NCBI GenBank assembly: GCA_021828865.1
Contig: JAJZCW010000006.1
Coordinates: 79,617 to 143,616, forward strand
Source: Bacillota bacterium
Lineage (GTDB): Bacteria; Bacillota; Bacilli; Alicyclobacillales; SLC66
Length of the DNA: 64,000 nucleotides
Direction: 5' to 3'
Numbering within the stretch: the first letter of the stretch is position 1; each line of letters begins with the position of its first letter. Positions 16,817 to 26,963 of this stretch are shown in pieces. The notes under the pieces were generated by a model. That model was not told the origin of the DNA, made no database searches, and saw only the letters and a list, made by a program, of their open reading frames with translations. Position numbers and translations under genes: made by a program.

Positions 16817-18106
16817 CTATTTTCTGCTTTTCACTTCATCAAAACTAGCCTCAGCAGCTTCTAGTGTTTTGTCAATTTCCTTTTCTGTATGGGCGGTAGT
16901 CAAAAACCACGCCTCGTATTTAGAGGGGGCAAGGTGCACCCCACGTGCCAGCATTGCCTTGAAAAATACGGCAAAATCTTGGGAATCGGAGCGTTTTGCA
17001 TCCTCATAATTCACGACCTGATGATCGCCAAAAAACACAGTGAATCCTCCGCCAAGGCGATTGATGGTGATGGGGAGACCTGATTTTTTGGCTAAGCGCA
17101 ACAATTCATCTTCAAGTTTTTCAGCAAGTGCATTCATCTGTGGATACACATTCGGCGCTTCTAACACATCGAGGCATGCCATGCCCGCACGAATTGAAGC
17201 GGGATTACCAGCGAGTGTTCCAGCCTGATAGGCGGGACCAAGTGGTGCCACCTGTTCCATGATCTCACGCTTACCACCGTATGCGCCAATTGGCAGGCCA
17301 CCTCCGATGATTTTCCCCATGGCGATGAGATCAGGTTTGACGGCATTGTAGTCGACGATGCCAAAACGAAAGCGAAACGCGGTGATCACTTCATCGTAAA
17401 TCAGCGGAATGCCCGTCTTTTCTGTGGTTTCGCGGATGGCTTCGAGAAAGCCAGGGATAGGCGAGACGATGCCAAAGTTGCCGACCACAGGTTCAATGAG
17501 CACGCAAGCGAGGTCATCTTGGTGCTTGGCAAATGCCACTTGAAAGCTCGCAATGTCGTTATAGGGGACCGTCACCACCTGGTTGGCCACACTCTCCGGA
17601 ACCCCTGCGCTGTCAGGCGTGCCAAGCGAGGAAGGGCCTGAGCCCGCCGCGACAAGCACCTGGTCAAAATGACCATGATAGCACCCGGCAAATTTCATGA
17701 TTTTTGTTTTGCCCGTATACGCTCTGGCTACGCGAAGCAGTGTCATGACCGCCTCTGTGCCAGAATTGACAAAGCGAATTCGCTCCAGTTCTGGTATCGC
17801 TTTTTGCAACCGTTCCGCAAATAGGGTTTCCCACGGTGTCGGCGCGCCAATAAGTGATCCTTGCTGCATGGCCTGCTGCACGGCCTCGACGATATGCGGG
17901 TGGGCGTGCCCTGCGATAATGGGGCCATACGCAGCAAGATAATCCACATAGGCATTGCCGTCAACATCGTAGAGATAAGCGCCTTCCGCTTTTTCTATGG
18001 TAATAGGGGCACCACCTCCGACCGCCTTAAATGACCGCGAAGGACTGTTGACGCCGCCGATAATCACGTTTTTCGCTCTTTCATGCCAATTATCTGATTG
18101 TGTCAA
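16817..18106 (-). CDS. hemL: Glutamate-1-semialdehyde 2,1-aminomutase
   Basis: PLP enzyme making 5-aminolevulinate from glutamate semialdehyde for tetrapyrrole synthesis; 429 aa, the usual length. It shows [15 protein letters not shown], the phosphate-binding [18 protein letters not shown] and the Schiff-base lysine in [10 protein letters not shown] (K265). The TTG start lies 12 bases after AGGAG, somewhat far. It is not in a hemAXCDB cluster, so it may be the second copy known in Bacillus as gsaB; sequence alone cannot separate the two. Confidence 0.92.
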   Translation of the reverse strand: MTQSDNWHERAKNVIIGGVNSPSRSFKAVGGGAPITIEKAEGAYLYDVDGNAYVDYLAAYGPIIAGHAHPHIVEAVQQAMQQGSLIGAPTPWETLFAERLQKAIPELERIRFVNSGTEAVMTLLRVARAYTGKTKIMKFAGCYHGHFDQVLVAAGSGPSSLGTPDSAGVPESVANQVVTVPYNDIASFQVAFAKHQDDLACVLIEPVVGNFGIVSPIPGFLEAIRETTEKTGIPLIYDEVITAFRFRFGIVDYNAVKPDLIAMGKIIGGGLPIGAYGGKREIMEQVAPLGPAYQAGTLAGNPASIRAGMACLDVLEAPNVYPQMNALAEKLEDELLRLAKKSGLPITINRLGGGFTVFFGDHQVVNYEDAKRSDSQDFAVFFKAMLARGVHLAPSKYEAWFLTTAHTEKEIDKTLEAAEASFDEVKSRK

Positions 18107-18241
18107 ATAAATACACTTCTCCTTTCTGTCAGTATCCCACTATAACATAAAAGAGATGGCGGTTGATTCCAAAAGCAAATTGAGTTAATACTTATTACGC
18201 ATGATAGGCTTAGGATCGTGGATAATGAGGTGTCAGATAAA

Positions 18242-19651
18242 GTGAACGAAATGGAACAGGAGAGATTAAGGTCGTTGCCAGCGGTACACAAGGTGTTGTC
18301 ATGGCCGCTTGTGCAAGCGTGGATTGAAGAATTTGGCCATGAAGAAGTGGTGGCGTCCGTTCAACAGGTGATTGATGAGTGGCGCGACCAAATCCTGCGG
18401 GGAAATGATAGAGAAGCGTCCGAGGAACTAGTCACGTCACGCGTGCGCGAGGCCATTCTCGAAAATTCTAAGCGGCATTTGCGCAGAGTGATTAACGCGA
18501 CCGGTACGGTGCTTCATACCAATTTGGGACGTGCACCGCTTGCAGAAGAAGCGCTCGAAGCGATTGTCTCCGTGGCGCGGGGGTACAGCAATCTCGAGTA
18601 TGACCTTGAGCGCGGAGAACGAGGGCATCGCTATGAACACGTCGAATCGCTCGTCTGCGATCTGGTCGGCGCTGAGGCAGCGCTTGTCGTCAACAACAAC
18701 GCGGCTGCGGTTTTTTTGATGCTGAACGAATTGACTAAAGGGAAAAAAGTCGCCATTTCACGCGGTGAACTCGTAGAGATTGGCGGGTCTTTTCGCGTGT
18801 CGGAAGTGATGAGCGCAAGCGGGGCGGAACTTTTGGAAGTGGGCACCACCAACAAAACTCACCTGAGTGATTACGAACAGGCGTTAAATGATGGTGCCGA
18901 CCTGGTGCTGCGCGTACACACCTCGAATTTTCGCATCATCGGCTTTACGGAGAAGCCTTCGCTGCAAGACTTGGTGGCGCTCGCCCACGCGCGGGAGTTG
19001 CCGATATTCGAAGATCTTGGCAGCGGATCGCTGATTGATTTTCGCCAGTTCGGGATTGGCGATGAGCCGACTATCCGCGACAGCCTCGAAGCAGGGGTGG
19101 ATGTGGTGAGCTTTTCTGGGGACAAGTTGCTCGGTGGTGCTCAGGCGGGGTTTCTTTGCGGCAAAAAATCCTTAATTGACCGGTTGAAAAAAAATCAGCT
19201 CGCCCGCGCCATGCGAGTCGATAAGCTGACACTGGCTGCCATTGAAGCAACACTCAGGCTCTACCGCGATGAAGTGCGGGCGAGGGAGCGGATTCCTGCG
19301 CTGCGAATGCTTTTAACGCCTGCTGAATCACTGCGCGAGACTGCAGAAAAGCTGGCGGCGGATCTGGCCATTTCTATCGGTGGAATGGCGCGGTGCCGCG
19401 TCCTTGAGACGATGTCCAAAGTGGGCGGCGGCGCACTTCCGCAGGTGGACATCCCTACGTATGCAGTGGCCGTTTACCCTTTTTCCAAGTCTCCAGATCA
19501 ACTGGCAGATGCGCTCCGTCGTGGGGACCCACCAGTGGTGGCGAGGGTAGCAAATGATGAAGTGATTTTTGACTTGCGGACGCTACTTAAAGACGATGTA
19601 AGCGACTTGCTGCTGGCGGTACGGCGGGCATTTAACGAGGGCGCTCTATGA
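18242..19651 (+). CDS. selA: L-seryl-tRNA(Sec) selenium transferase
   Basis: Converts Ser-tRNA(Sec) to Sec-tRNA(Sec) using selenophosphate. The start GTG 18242 (GAGGTG upstream) gives 469 aa and places the PLP lysine of SFSGDKLLGGAQAG at residue 295, the position known in E. coli SelA; GTG 18218 would add eight residues. RRVINATGTVLHTNLGRAPL, the NNNAAAVFL block and VHTSNFRIIGF are intact, so this is a full-length SelA, not the short archaeal-type homologue. It overlaps hemZ by four bases. selB, selD and tRNA-Sec are not in the window. Confidence 0.92.
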   Translation: MNEMEQERLRSLPAVHKVLSWPLVQAWIEEFGHEEVVASVQQVIDEWRDQILRGNDREASEELVTSRVREAILENSKRHLRRVINATGTVLHTNLGRAPLAEEALEAIVSVARGYSNLEYDLERGERGHRYEHVESLVCDLVGAEAALVVNNNAAAVFLMLNELTKGKKVAISRGELVEIGGSFRVSEVMSASGAELLEVGTTNKTHLSDYEQALNDGADLVLRVHTSNFRIIGFTEKPSLQDLVALAHARELPIFEDLGSGSLIDFRQFGIGDEPTIRDSLEAGVDVVSFSGDKLLGGAQAGFLCGKKSLIDRLKKNQLARAMRVDKLTLAAIEATLRLYRDEVRARERIPALRMLLTPAESLRETAEKLAADLAISIGGMARCRVLETMSKVGGGALPQVDIPTYAVAVYPFSKSPDQLADALRRGDPPVVARVANDEVIFDLRTLLKDDVSDLLLAVRRAFNEGAL

Positions 19652-21144
19652 TCCGAATCGATTTTGAAGGTATCGACGCCTTTTCTGAACTTGGCAGAAT
19701 GGTAGATTCCTTTGATGCAGACCTGAGCGATGAGGAAACGGTCATTCACGCACAGGTGAGAAGATCGGATCAAAGCGTGACAGGCGTGATTTGCCTAGTC
19801 GAAGGTTCAACAAGGTACGACTGTGAAGTCAAAATCTTGCGTGATTCAACGCAAGATGCCGAAATGGGAAAATCAAACAAAACCCTCGGCAGGCGCGCGC
19901 TCTTATTGGCACTGTATCGATTGCTTGCGCGAAGAACGGGGCGCACACTGCCATATGGGATCTTGTTTGGCGTTCGCCCAGGCAAACTGGTTCATCAGCG
20001 ATTAAAGCAGAACAAGTCGGCGTTAGCACCTGATATTGCTGGAGAACTTGTGGCAAATTATGCGATGCGCCAGGATCGCGCCGATCTCTTGGTGGAAGTG
20101 GCGCAACATGAGCGTTCTATAGTACCTGACCTGTATGATTTAAGTTCCGAAGTTAGCCTATACGTAGGCATCCCTTTTTGCCCAACACACTGTTCATATT
20201 GTACGTTCCCCGCCTACTCGATGAGGGACAAGGCGAGGTATGCGGTGGATTTTATGCAGGCGCTGATTCATGAAATTCGTGCCGTCGGCGAATCGCTGCA
20301 AACGGCTCACATCGGTGTGACTACGGTGTATGTAGGAGGCGGCACGCCGACAAGCCTCTCCGCGCTTGAACTTGAACGCCTGCTGGCAGCGCTTCGCGAC
20401 GAGTTGCCAGGCCATGGGGCATGGCGGGAATTTTCCGTCGAGGCGGGGCGCGCGGATACGATTACGCCTGATCGCGTCAAGGTCATGAAAGCGGTAGGGG
20501 TGAACCGCGTCAGCGTCAACCCGCAAACGTTTCGCGATGCCACATTAAAAAAAGTGGGCCGCGGTCATTCCGCCTCTATTATCGATAAGCGATTTGCGCT
20601 TTTTCGCGAGGCAGGTTTTCAGAATATCAACATGGATTTGATCATGGGGTTGCCGGGAGAATCGCTTGATGATGCGCGCAATTCCCTTGCTCGTACACTT
20701 GCGCTATCACCTGATAGTGTGACAGTGCACACGCTTTCCTATAAACGGGGAGCAGAGGTGAAAAAAAGTCTTGAAGTGAGCGACGAACCGGATGCATCCA
20801 CTGTCGAAGCCATGCTGGATCTTGCGGAGAGGGAACTCCGAGGCGATGGGTATCATCCTTACTATTTGTACCGGCAAAAGGATATCCTGGCGGGCAGAGA
20901 GAACATCGGTTACGCTCGTCTTGGGAAAGAAGGACTCTACAACATGGCGATCATTGAGGAAGTACAGACAATCGTAGCACTAGGCGGTGGTGGGGCAAGC
21001 AAGTGGGTCGATCCGCAGACAGGACAAATTATGCGCAGCGCCAATGCTCGTGAGCCCTCGGCTTATGTGGCGCATCTCGACCACATCATCGCGGACAAGA
21101 GAGAACGCATCGCAGCGCTTGCAAAAAAAATACGTCTGAAGTAA
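19648..21144 (+). CDS. hemZ: HemZ-type radical SAM protein (coproporphyrinogen dehydrogenase family)
   Basis: 498 aa. The radical-SAM cluster motif is CPTHCSYC (C178, C182, C185), preceded by YVGIPF and followed by GGGTPTSLS and MDLIMGLPGES as in HemN-family enzymes. The N-terminal ~170 residues, with GRRALLLALYRLL and YGILFGVRPGKLVH, are the extension specific to HemZ of Firmicutes. The exact reaction of HemZ is less certain than that of HemN. ATG overlaps the selA stop codon, so the two are translationally coupled. Confidence 0.92.
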   Translation: MIRIDFEGIDAFSELGRMVDSFDADLSDEETVIHAQVRRSDQSVTGVICLVEGSTRYDCEVKILRDSTQDAEMGKSNKTLGRRALLLALYRLLARRTGRTLPYGILFGVRPGKLVHQRLKQNKSALAPDIAGELVANYAMRQDRADLLVEVAQHERSIVPDLYDLSSEVSLYVGIPFCPTHCSYCTFPAYSMRDKARYAVDFMQALIHEIRAVGESLQTAHIGVTTVYVGGGTPTSLSALELERLLAALRDELPGHGAWREFSVEAGRADTITPDRVKVMKAVGVNRVSVNPQTFRDATLKKVGRGHSASIIDKRFALFREAGFQNINMDLIMGLPGESLDDARNSLARTLALSPDSVTVHTLSYKRGAEVKKSLEVSDEPDASTVEAMLDLAERELRGDGYHPYYLYRQKDILAGRENIGYARLGKEGLYNMAIIEEVQTIVALGGGGASKWVDPQTGQIMRSANAREPSAYVAHLDHIIADKRERIAALAKKIRLK

Positions 21145-21194
21145 ACTAAAGATTAAATTTCAATATGCAGTCGATGATCAGAAGAGTACCTGAA

Positions 21195-21434
21195 GCATTA
21201 TTTTTTACAGAGAGAAGAAGCCTTAGGCTGTGAGCTTCTTCAAGGACATTCAGGGAAAGACGCCTGGGAGACGCCCTATGAAGTACACGTGATGGAAAAG
21301 TAGAGGCCGGGATAATCCCGTTATCTTCAAGTGAGCGAACCGGATGCCGCAAGGTGGTCCGGATTACACTAGGGTGGTACCGCGGATGGAGAGAGCACCG
21401 TTCGTCCCTAAGAGGACGAAACCGGTGTTTTTTT
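21195..21434 (+). promoter_or_regulatory. T-box riboswitch leader of hisS-aspS, putative His (CAC) specifier
   Basis: The T-box core AGGGTGGTACCGCGG is at 21371-21385. The terminator pairs CACCG-TTCGTCC (21396-21407) with GGACGAA-A-CCGGTG (21414-21427) and ends in eight T. Upstream is a Stem I-like region. In the likely specifier loop the sequence GAAGTA-CAC-GTGA puts the histidine codon CAC at 21286-21288, which fits the first downstream gene. Uncharged tRNA-His should favour the antiterminator and raise synthetase expression. The rest of the 325-base gap before hisS is the leader's promoter region. Confidence 0.88.
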
Positions 21435-21469
21435 GCGTACTTTTCTACGACTAAACGGAGGGATGGATT

Positions 21470-22726
21470 GTGGCGGATTTTTCAAGGCCACCTGGCACGA
21501 TGGACGTGCTGCCGGAGAAGTCCGGCGTATGGCAATGGGTCGAGGCCAAGGCAAGGGAAGTGTTTGATCTCTATCACTATAGAGAAATGCGTACCCCGAT
21601 CTTTGAACACACCGAGATATTTGAGCGCGGTGTGGGGGATACCACTGACATTGTACAAAAGGAAATGTACACGTTCACCGATCGAGGTGGCAGGTCGTTG
21701 ACGCTACGCCCGGAAGGCACGGCTGGAGTGGTGCGGGCTTTTGTTGAAGGGAAACTTTACGGGGGCACACTTCCCGGAAAGTATTATTACCTGGGGCCTA
21801 TGTTTCGCTATGAAAAAAAGCAGGCGGGGCGCTACCGTCAATTCAATCAATACGGCATCGAGGTCATAGGCAGCGACGATCCTCGTGCAGACGCGGAAGT
21901 GATTGAACTTGCCGATCACTTTTTAAAGGAGCTTGGCATCCGTCATTATCGCTTGGAACTCAACTCGGTGGGTTGCCCCACGTGCCGAAGCGATCATAAA
22001 AAACTATTGCTCGAGCACCTGACGCCAATCAAAAACGAGTTGTGCACGGATTGCCAATCGCGTTTTGAAAAAAATCCGCTGCGCATCTTGGATTGCAAAA
22101 TTGATGGCCATCATCCGCAAGTGCTCACCGCCCCTAAAATCACGGATCACCTGTGCGAGGACTGCTCGACGCACTTTGACGCGGTGAAAGGTCACCTGAA
22201 TGCGCTTGGCGTGGCATATGTGATCACACCGACGATGGTGCGGGGGCTGGATTACTACACGCGTACCGCGTTTGAATTTATCGGGACGGAGCTTGGCGCG
22301 CAAAGCACAATCATCGGTGGTGGGCGATACAATGGCCTGATCAGCATGTTGGGAGGCCCAGATCTACCCGGCGTTGGATTTGCTGGTGGACTCGAACGGT
22401 TGCTACTCACGGTGGACGAGGCACGGGAACAGGAACTTGCTGCCGACCGACTGGATGCGTTTGTGATCGCCATGGGTGACGCCGCGATGGATTTTTCGGT
22501 AAAGGTGCTGCAATTGTTAAGGAAAAATGGCATCCGCGCGGATATGGACTATGCAGGTCGCGCCTTTAAGGCACAGCTCAAACTCGCTGATCGGTACCAT
22601 GCAAAAGTGGCGCTGATCATTGGCGACGACGAGGTGGAGAAGCAGTCGGTGACGCTTCGCGACACGACGAGTAAGGAACAGCAGTTGGTTTCCATAGAAG
22701 AGTTGATCACAGCGCTGCAAAAGTAG
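21470..22726 (+). CDS. hisS: Histidyl-tRNA synthetase
   Basis: 418 aa class II synthetase. Motif 1 region with RTPIFEHTEIF, motif 2 MFRYEKKQAGRYRQFNQYGIE, the histidine-A loops LDYYTRTAFEF and GGGRYNGL, and motif 3 GFAGGLERLLL are all visible. A C-terminal anticodon-binding domain (~330-418) follows. GTG start with GGAGGG. Expressed with aspS from the T-box leader, the standard Firmicute arrangement. Confidence 0.96.
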   Translation: MADFSRPPGTMDVLPEKSGVWQWVEAKAREVFDLYHYREMRTPIFEHTEIFERGVGDTTDIVQKEMYTFTDRGGRSLTLRPEGTAGVVRAFVEGKLYGGTLPGKYYYLGPMFRYEKKQAGRYRQFNQYGIEVIGSDDPRADAEVIELADHFLKELGIRHYRLELNSVGCPTCRSDHKKLLLEHLTPIKNELCTDCQSRFEKNPLRILDCKIDGHHPQVLTAPKITDHLCEDCSTHFDAVKGHLNALGVAYVITPTMVRGLDYYTRTAFEFIGTELGAQSTIIGGGRYNGLISMLGGPDLPGVGFAGGLERLLLTVDEAREQELAADRLDAFVIAMGDAAMDFSVKVLQLLRKNGIRADMDYAGRAFKAQLKLADRYHAKVALIIGDDEVEKQSVTLRDTTSKEQQLVSIEELITALQK

Positions 22727-22756
22727 GTTTTTAGAAGAAAAAGGAGTGGGACAAGC

Positions 22757-24529
22757 GTGCAATTTCGTTCTATATTTGCTGGAGAATTAAGTGAAACCCA
22801 TGTGGGCAAACAGGTTCAACTGGCTGGATGGGTACAAAAAAGGCGTGACCTTGGCGGTGTGATTTTTGTCGATCTGAGAGATCGGTCGGGGATCGTGCAA
22901 CTGGTTTTTCGTCAGGATGTGAATGAAGAAGCGCTTGTGAAAGCAGATCGCCTTCGCAGTGAATTCGTGATACAAGTGGAAGGTACCACAGTGCTGAGAG
23001 CGCCGGAAGCGGTCAATCCCAAAATTGCCACCGGCACGTTGGAAGTCGAGGTCACGAGTCTGACGATCCTGAACGGCGCTAAGACGCCTCCTTTTACCAT
23101 GGAGGATGACGTCGAAGTGGATGAAGCGGTACGCCTACGTTATCGGTACCTGGATCTTCGCCGACCGAAGATGCTAGGTACAATGCGGACTCGCCATCGT
23201 ATTTACCAACTGATTCGAACATTTTTGGACGAGCAGGATTTTATTGAAGTTGAGACTCCCATGCTGACGAAGAGCACGCCAGAAGGAGCACGGGACTTTC
23301 TCGTCCCCTCAAGGCTGCACCCGGAAGAATTTTATGCCCTGCCGCAATCACCGCAACTCTTCAAACAACTATTAATGGTTGGCGGATTCGAGCGATATTA
23401 TCAAATTGTCCGTTGCTTTCGCGATGAGGATCTTCGGGCAGATAGGCAACCGGAATTTACACAACTGGATATCGAGACGTCTTTTCTTCAGCCAATCGAC
23501 ATTCAGAACATGATCGAGTCGATGATGAAAGGCATTTTTTCTAAGGTGCTTGGGCTCACGATCGAAACTCCTTTTCAAAGGCTTACGTATGCCGAGGCGA
23601 TGGAGCGGTTTGGCTCGGACAAGCCAGATTTGCGGTTTGGTCTGGAACTAGTGAACCTATCTGAAATGTTACAAGGGACGTCCTTCAAGGTGTTTGCGGA
23701 TGCGCTTGCGAAAGGCGGACAAGTCAAGGCACTGGTTGCGCCAAAGTGTGGCCATTATAGTCGCAAGGAGCTCGACGATTTAGCAAAATACGCGGCGCGC
23801 TACAAGGCAAAAGGGCTAGCCTGGATGATCGTTGAAGAGACAGGAGTTCGCGCTCCGATCGCGAAGTTTTTCAGCGAGGAAGAGATTCAATCCATCGTTT
23901 CTGCCACCAAAGCGGAACCTGGCGACCTGATCCTTTTTGCGGCTGACAAAAAGCAGGTAGTGGCCGATGTTCTCGGTGCGCTGCGGCTTTATTTCGGCAA
24001 AGAACTGGGACTCATCGATGAATCAAAGTTTGCTTTTTTGTGGGTGGTGGATTTTCCGCTTCTCGAATACGACGAGGATGAAAAACGCCACGTGGCAGTG
24101 CATCACCCCTTTACGATGCCTAGAGTCGACGATTTGGAGCTGCTTGATACCCATCCCGGCGCAGTCCGCGCACAGGCTTATGACATCGTGTTAAATGGTT
24201 ACGAGATTGGTGGGGGGTCCATGCGCATCTATGAAAAAGCGTTGCAGGAGCGCATGTTTCGTTCCCTTGGATTCACGGATGAAGAAGCGAGAGTAAAATT
24301 CGGATTTTTGCTTGATGCGTTTGAATATGGCACACCACCGCATGGCGGTATCGCGCTTGGCCTTGACCGCTTAGTGATGGTAATGACTAGACAGACGTCA
24401 CTTCGCGATGTGATCGCCTTCCCCAAAACAGCGAGTGGCACCGACCTGATGATGGGGGCGCCAAGTGAAGTGGCGGACGATCAATGGAAGACACTGCATT
24501 TACAACCTGTCAAAGTGGAAAAGGAGTAA
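22757..24529 (+). CDS. aspS: Aspartyl-tRNA synthetase (possibly Asp/Asn type)
   Basis: 590 aa, bacterial-type length. It has an N-terminal OB-fold anticodon domain ([20 protein letters not shown]), the class II core with [19 protein letters not shown] and [19 protein letters not shown], the bacterial GAD insertion (~290-410) and motif 3 [14 protein letters not shown] start behind AAGGAG. Thirty bases after hisS. Whether it is discriminating or also charges tRNA-Asn depends on gatCAB elsewhere and cannot be decided here. Confidence 0.95.
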   Translation: MQFRSIFAGELSETHVGKQVQLAGWVQKRRDLGGVIFVDLRDRSGIVQLVFRQDVNEEALVKADRLRSEFVIQVEGTTVLRAPEAVNPKIATGTLEVEVTSLTILNGAKTPPFTMEDDVEVDEAVRLRYRYLDLRRPKMLGTMRTRHRIYQLIRTFLDEQDFIEVETPMLTKSTPEGARDFLVPSRLHPEEFYALPQSPQLFKQLLMVGGFERYYQIVRCFRDEDLRADRQPEFTQLDIETSFLQPIDIQNMIESMMKGIFSKVLGLTIETPFQRLTYAEAMERFGSDKPDLRFGLELVNLSEMLQGTSFKVFADALAKGGQVKALVAPKCGHYSRKELDDLAKYAARYKAKGLAWMIVEETGVRAPIAKFFSEEEIQSIVSATKAEPGDLILFAADKKQVVADVLGALRLYFGKELGLIDESKFAFLWVVDFPLLEYDEDEKRHVAVHHPFTMPRVDDLELLDTHPGAVRAQAYDIVLNGYEIGGGSMRIYEKALQERMFRSLGFTDEEARVKFGFLLDAFEYGTPPHGGIALGLDRLVMVMTRQTSLRDVIAFPKTASGTDLMMGAPSEVADDQWKTLHLQPVKVEKE

Positions 24530-24535
24530 CGAACC

Positions 24536-25579
24536 ATGATTGATTTGCGTAGCGATACCGTCACGAAACCCATCGAAGAGATGCGAAAAGCCATGTACGA
24601 GGCGGAAGTCGGCGACGATGTGTATGGAGAAGACCCTACGGTCCTCAAACTCGAAGCGACAGCGGCCGAAATGCTGGGCAAGGAAGCGGCGCTTTTTGTC
24701 ACGAGCGGCACGCAGGGCAACCAGGTGGCCGTTTTGACGCACACCAGGCCAGGAGAAGAAGTGCTAGTCGAGGATAACGCGCACATTTTTTTCTATGAAG
24801 TGGGAGCGATGGCTGCGCTAGCCGGGGTGCAAACGCGACCCCTGCCAGGAGTAAGGGGAATGGTTCCGGTCCATCGAATGGAACAGGCGATCAGGGGCGA
24901 GGACATTCACTTTCCTCCGACTCGTCTCATTTGTCTTGAAAATACGCACAATCGGGCGGGAGGGGCCGTCATTCCGCTGGATTACATGCAAGAAGTGCGG
25001 CACCTCGCAAATCGGTACGGCGTGTCGATTCATCTGGATGGCGCCAGGCTGTTTAATGCCGTGGTGGCAAGTGGTGTTTCGGCAAAAGAGTACGCGAGCA
25101 CCGTGGACTCTGTGCAAATTTGCCTATCCAAAGGGCTCGGCGCACCAGTCGGATCGCTTCTCGTAGGGACGAAGGATTTTATACTTCGCGCGAGAAAGTG
25201 GCGTAAGGCGCTTGGCGGTGGGATGAGGCAAGCTGGCGTCATTGCGGCGCCCGGTCTCATTGCGCTGACCAAAATGGTGGATCGGCTTGCAGAGGATCAC
25301 GCGAACGCCAAAAAGCTTGCATCAGGCATCGCGAACATCAGCGCGCTCGACGTGAATCCTGACATGGTGGATACCAACATCATCATCGTGGATGTAAAAA
25401 GCTGGGAAGAGGCCACGGGCCGTTTGGCGAATGATTTCCTCCTTCGATTAAAAGAAAAAGGCGTGCTTGCCACCAGCTTTGGCGGTTCGTTGATACGTTT
25501 TGTGACACACCTGAACGTGTCCTCGGTGCAAATTGATGAGGCGCTTCAAGTCGTGCAAGAAGTGGCGGGTGGCAGATAA
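24536..25579 (+). CDS. ltaE: Low-specificity L-threonine aldolase
   Basis: PLP enzyme cleaving threonine/allo-threonine to glycine and acetaldehyde; 347 aa. It begins IDLRSDTVTKP, the hallmark of the family, with GDDVYGEDPTV, TSGTQGNQVA, the aspartate in HLDGARLFNA and the Schiff-base lysine in CLSKGLGAPVG (~K199). AAGGAG precedes the ATG, six bases after aspS, so it is probably in the same transcription unit. Confidence 0.92.
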   Translation: MIDLRSDTVTKPIEEMRKAMYEAEVGDDVYGEDPTVLKLEATAAEMLGKEAALFVTSGTQGNQVAVLTHTRPGEEVLVEDNAHIFFYEVGAMAALAGVQTRPLPGVRGMVPVHRMEQAIRGEDIHFPPTRLICLENTHNRAGGAVIPLDYMQEVRHLANRYGVSIHLDGARLFNAVVASGVSAKEYASTVDSVQICLSKGLGAPVGSLLVGTKDFILRARKWRKALGGGMRQAGVIAAPGLIALTKMVDRLAEDHANAKKLASGIANISALDVNPDMVDTNIIIVDVKSWEEATGRLANDFLLRLKEKGVLATSFGGSLIRFVTHLNVSSVQIDEALQVVQEVAGGR

Positions 25580-25584
25580 GCGCC

Positions 25585-26874
25585 ATGATGGAACTGAGCG
25601 GTATTCCGCTGCCAGAACGGATGAGACCGGAGACACTAGATGATTTTGTCGGCCAAGAGCACTTGCTGAAACAAGGTAAATTGCTGCGCAAGCTCTATGA
25701 TGCGAGGCGGCTTGTTTCGTGTGTGCTCTGGGGGCCTCCGGGAACGGGAAAAACCACATTGGCCAAAATTTACGCAAAGCACGCAGAAGCTCATTTTGTG
25801 GAACTGTCGGCAGTGGCTTCTGGCACAAAAGAGCTTCGCGAAGTCTTTCAGACGGCGGCAGAAGAAAAGCGGTTATATGGTATGGCCACGGTGCTCTTCG
25901 TTGATGAAATCCACCGTTATACGAAGGCTCAGCAAGACCTGCTTTTGCCTGCGGTAGAACGGGGAGTCATCTATTTGGTCGGCAGTACCACCGAGAACCC
26001 CCGTATTAGTTTGACGAGGGCGCTACTTAGTCGATTGCAGGTATGGGAACTCTATCGATTGACAGAGAATGATGTGGAGCAAGCGTTAATCCGCGCACTT
26101 CACGACGTGGACCTGGGTTTGGGAAAATGGCAGGTACAGTTTGAAGAGGATGCCTGGTCGATGCTTGTTAAAGGCTCAGGCGGCGATCTTCGCAAGGCGA
26201 TGAACGCGATGGAATGGGCTATTGTGCACGCCGCAGAGGATTCCTCAGCCATCGTAACGGTTAGTGCGAGTCACGTGGAAGAAGCGCTCGAAGGTGCGCT
26301 GGGACAATTTGATGAGTCTATTTATTATGACCAGTTGAGTGCGTTTTGCAAGTCGCTCAGGGGCTCGGACAGCGATGCGGCGCTGTACTGGTTTATGCGC
26401 ATGGTGCAAGAAGGCGTGGACCCGAGAATTCCTGTTCGTCGCCTGATGGTGCACGCAAGCGAGGATGTGGGGCTTGCCAGTCCGCAGGCGCTAGTGCAAG
26501 CGGTGAGCGCGATGCAGGTACTGGAGTCAGTAGGGCTTCCGGAGGCACGAATTCCCATTGCACAGGCGATTATTTTTGTCTGTGAATCGCCAAAGTCCAA
26601 TTCTGTGGTGCAGGCACTAGGCCGTGTGGAGGAGGCGATCAGGCGTTTTCCTCATGCAGCGGTGCCATCGCATCTAGACGATCGCCACTTTTATAAAGAT
26701 GAGCATGAAAATGTGAACTATTTATATCCGCATGACTTTCCTGGCCATTTTGTGGAGCAACGCTATCTACCATACGAGTTGGGAGATTTGGTGATTTATG
26801 AACCGACAGAACAGGGAGCAGAGGCGCGAATTCATCCCAAACGGCCTGGACGTCACATGAACTTCAATAAATAA
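25585..26874 (+). CDS. rarA: Replication-associated recombination protein A (AAA+ ATPase)
   Basis: 429 aa. N-terminal LPERMRPETLDDFVGQEHLL, Walker A GPPGTGKTT (~49-57), Walker B LFVDEIHRY, sensor 1 GSTTENP and the arginine finger ALLSRLQVWEL are as in RarA/MgsA. The C-terminal tetramerisation part includes SDAALYWFMRMVQEG and FPGHFVEQRYLPYEL. Acts at stalled replication forks with SSB. ATG 25585 or 25588; the ribosome-binding site is weak, consistent with coupling to the upstream gene. Confidence 0.94.
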   Translation: MMELSGIPLPERMRPETLDDFVGQEHLLKQGKLLRKLYDARRLVSCVLWGPPGTGKTTLAKIYAKHAEAHFVELSAVASGTKELREVFQTAAEEKRLYGMATVLFVDEIHRYTKAQQDLLLPAVERGVIYLVGSTTENPRISLTRALLSRLQVWELYRLTENDVEQALIRALHDVDLGLGKWQVQFEEDAWSMLVKGSGGDLRKAMNAMEWAIVHAAEDSSAIVTVSASHVEEALEGALGQFDESIYYDQLSAFCKSLRGSDSDAALYWFMRMVQEGVDPRIPVRRLMVHASEDVGLASPQALVQAVSAMQVLESVGLPEARIPIAQAIIFVCESPKSNSVVQALGRVEEAIRRFPHAAVPSHLDDRHFYKDEHENVNYLYPHDFPGHFVEQRYLPYELGDLVIYEPTEQGAEARIHPKRPGRHMNFNK

Positions 26875-26903
26875 GCATTAGTTAGTCATAATATATTCAT
26901 TTT

Positions 26904-26924
26904 TGTCTGTGATATAGTGAAAAT
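26904..26924 (+). promoter_or_regulatory. Extended -10 promoter for the cysteine desulfurase gene
   Basis: TGATATAGT (26910-26918) is an extended -10 element in the 89-base gap after rarA. No good -35 is found at the matching distance, as often tolerated with an extended -10. The call is tentative. Confidence 0.4.
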
Positions 26925-26963
26925 TAAAAGCGAAGATAGAATGGAAAGTAGGCGAATCAGCTC

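Noticed and set aside
21195..21434. A dual Asp/His specifier (GACAC) in the hisS leader
   Set aside because: The local sequence is GTACAC, so the overlapping GAC codon is absent.
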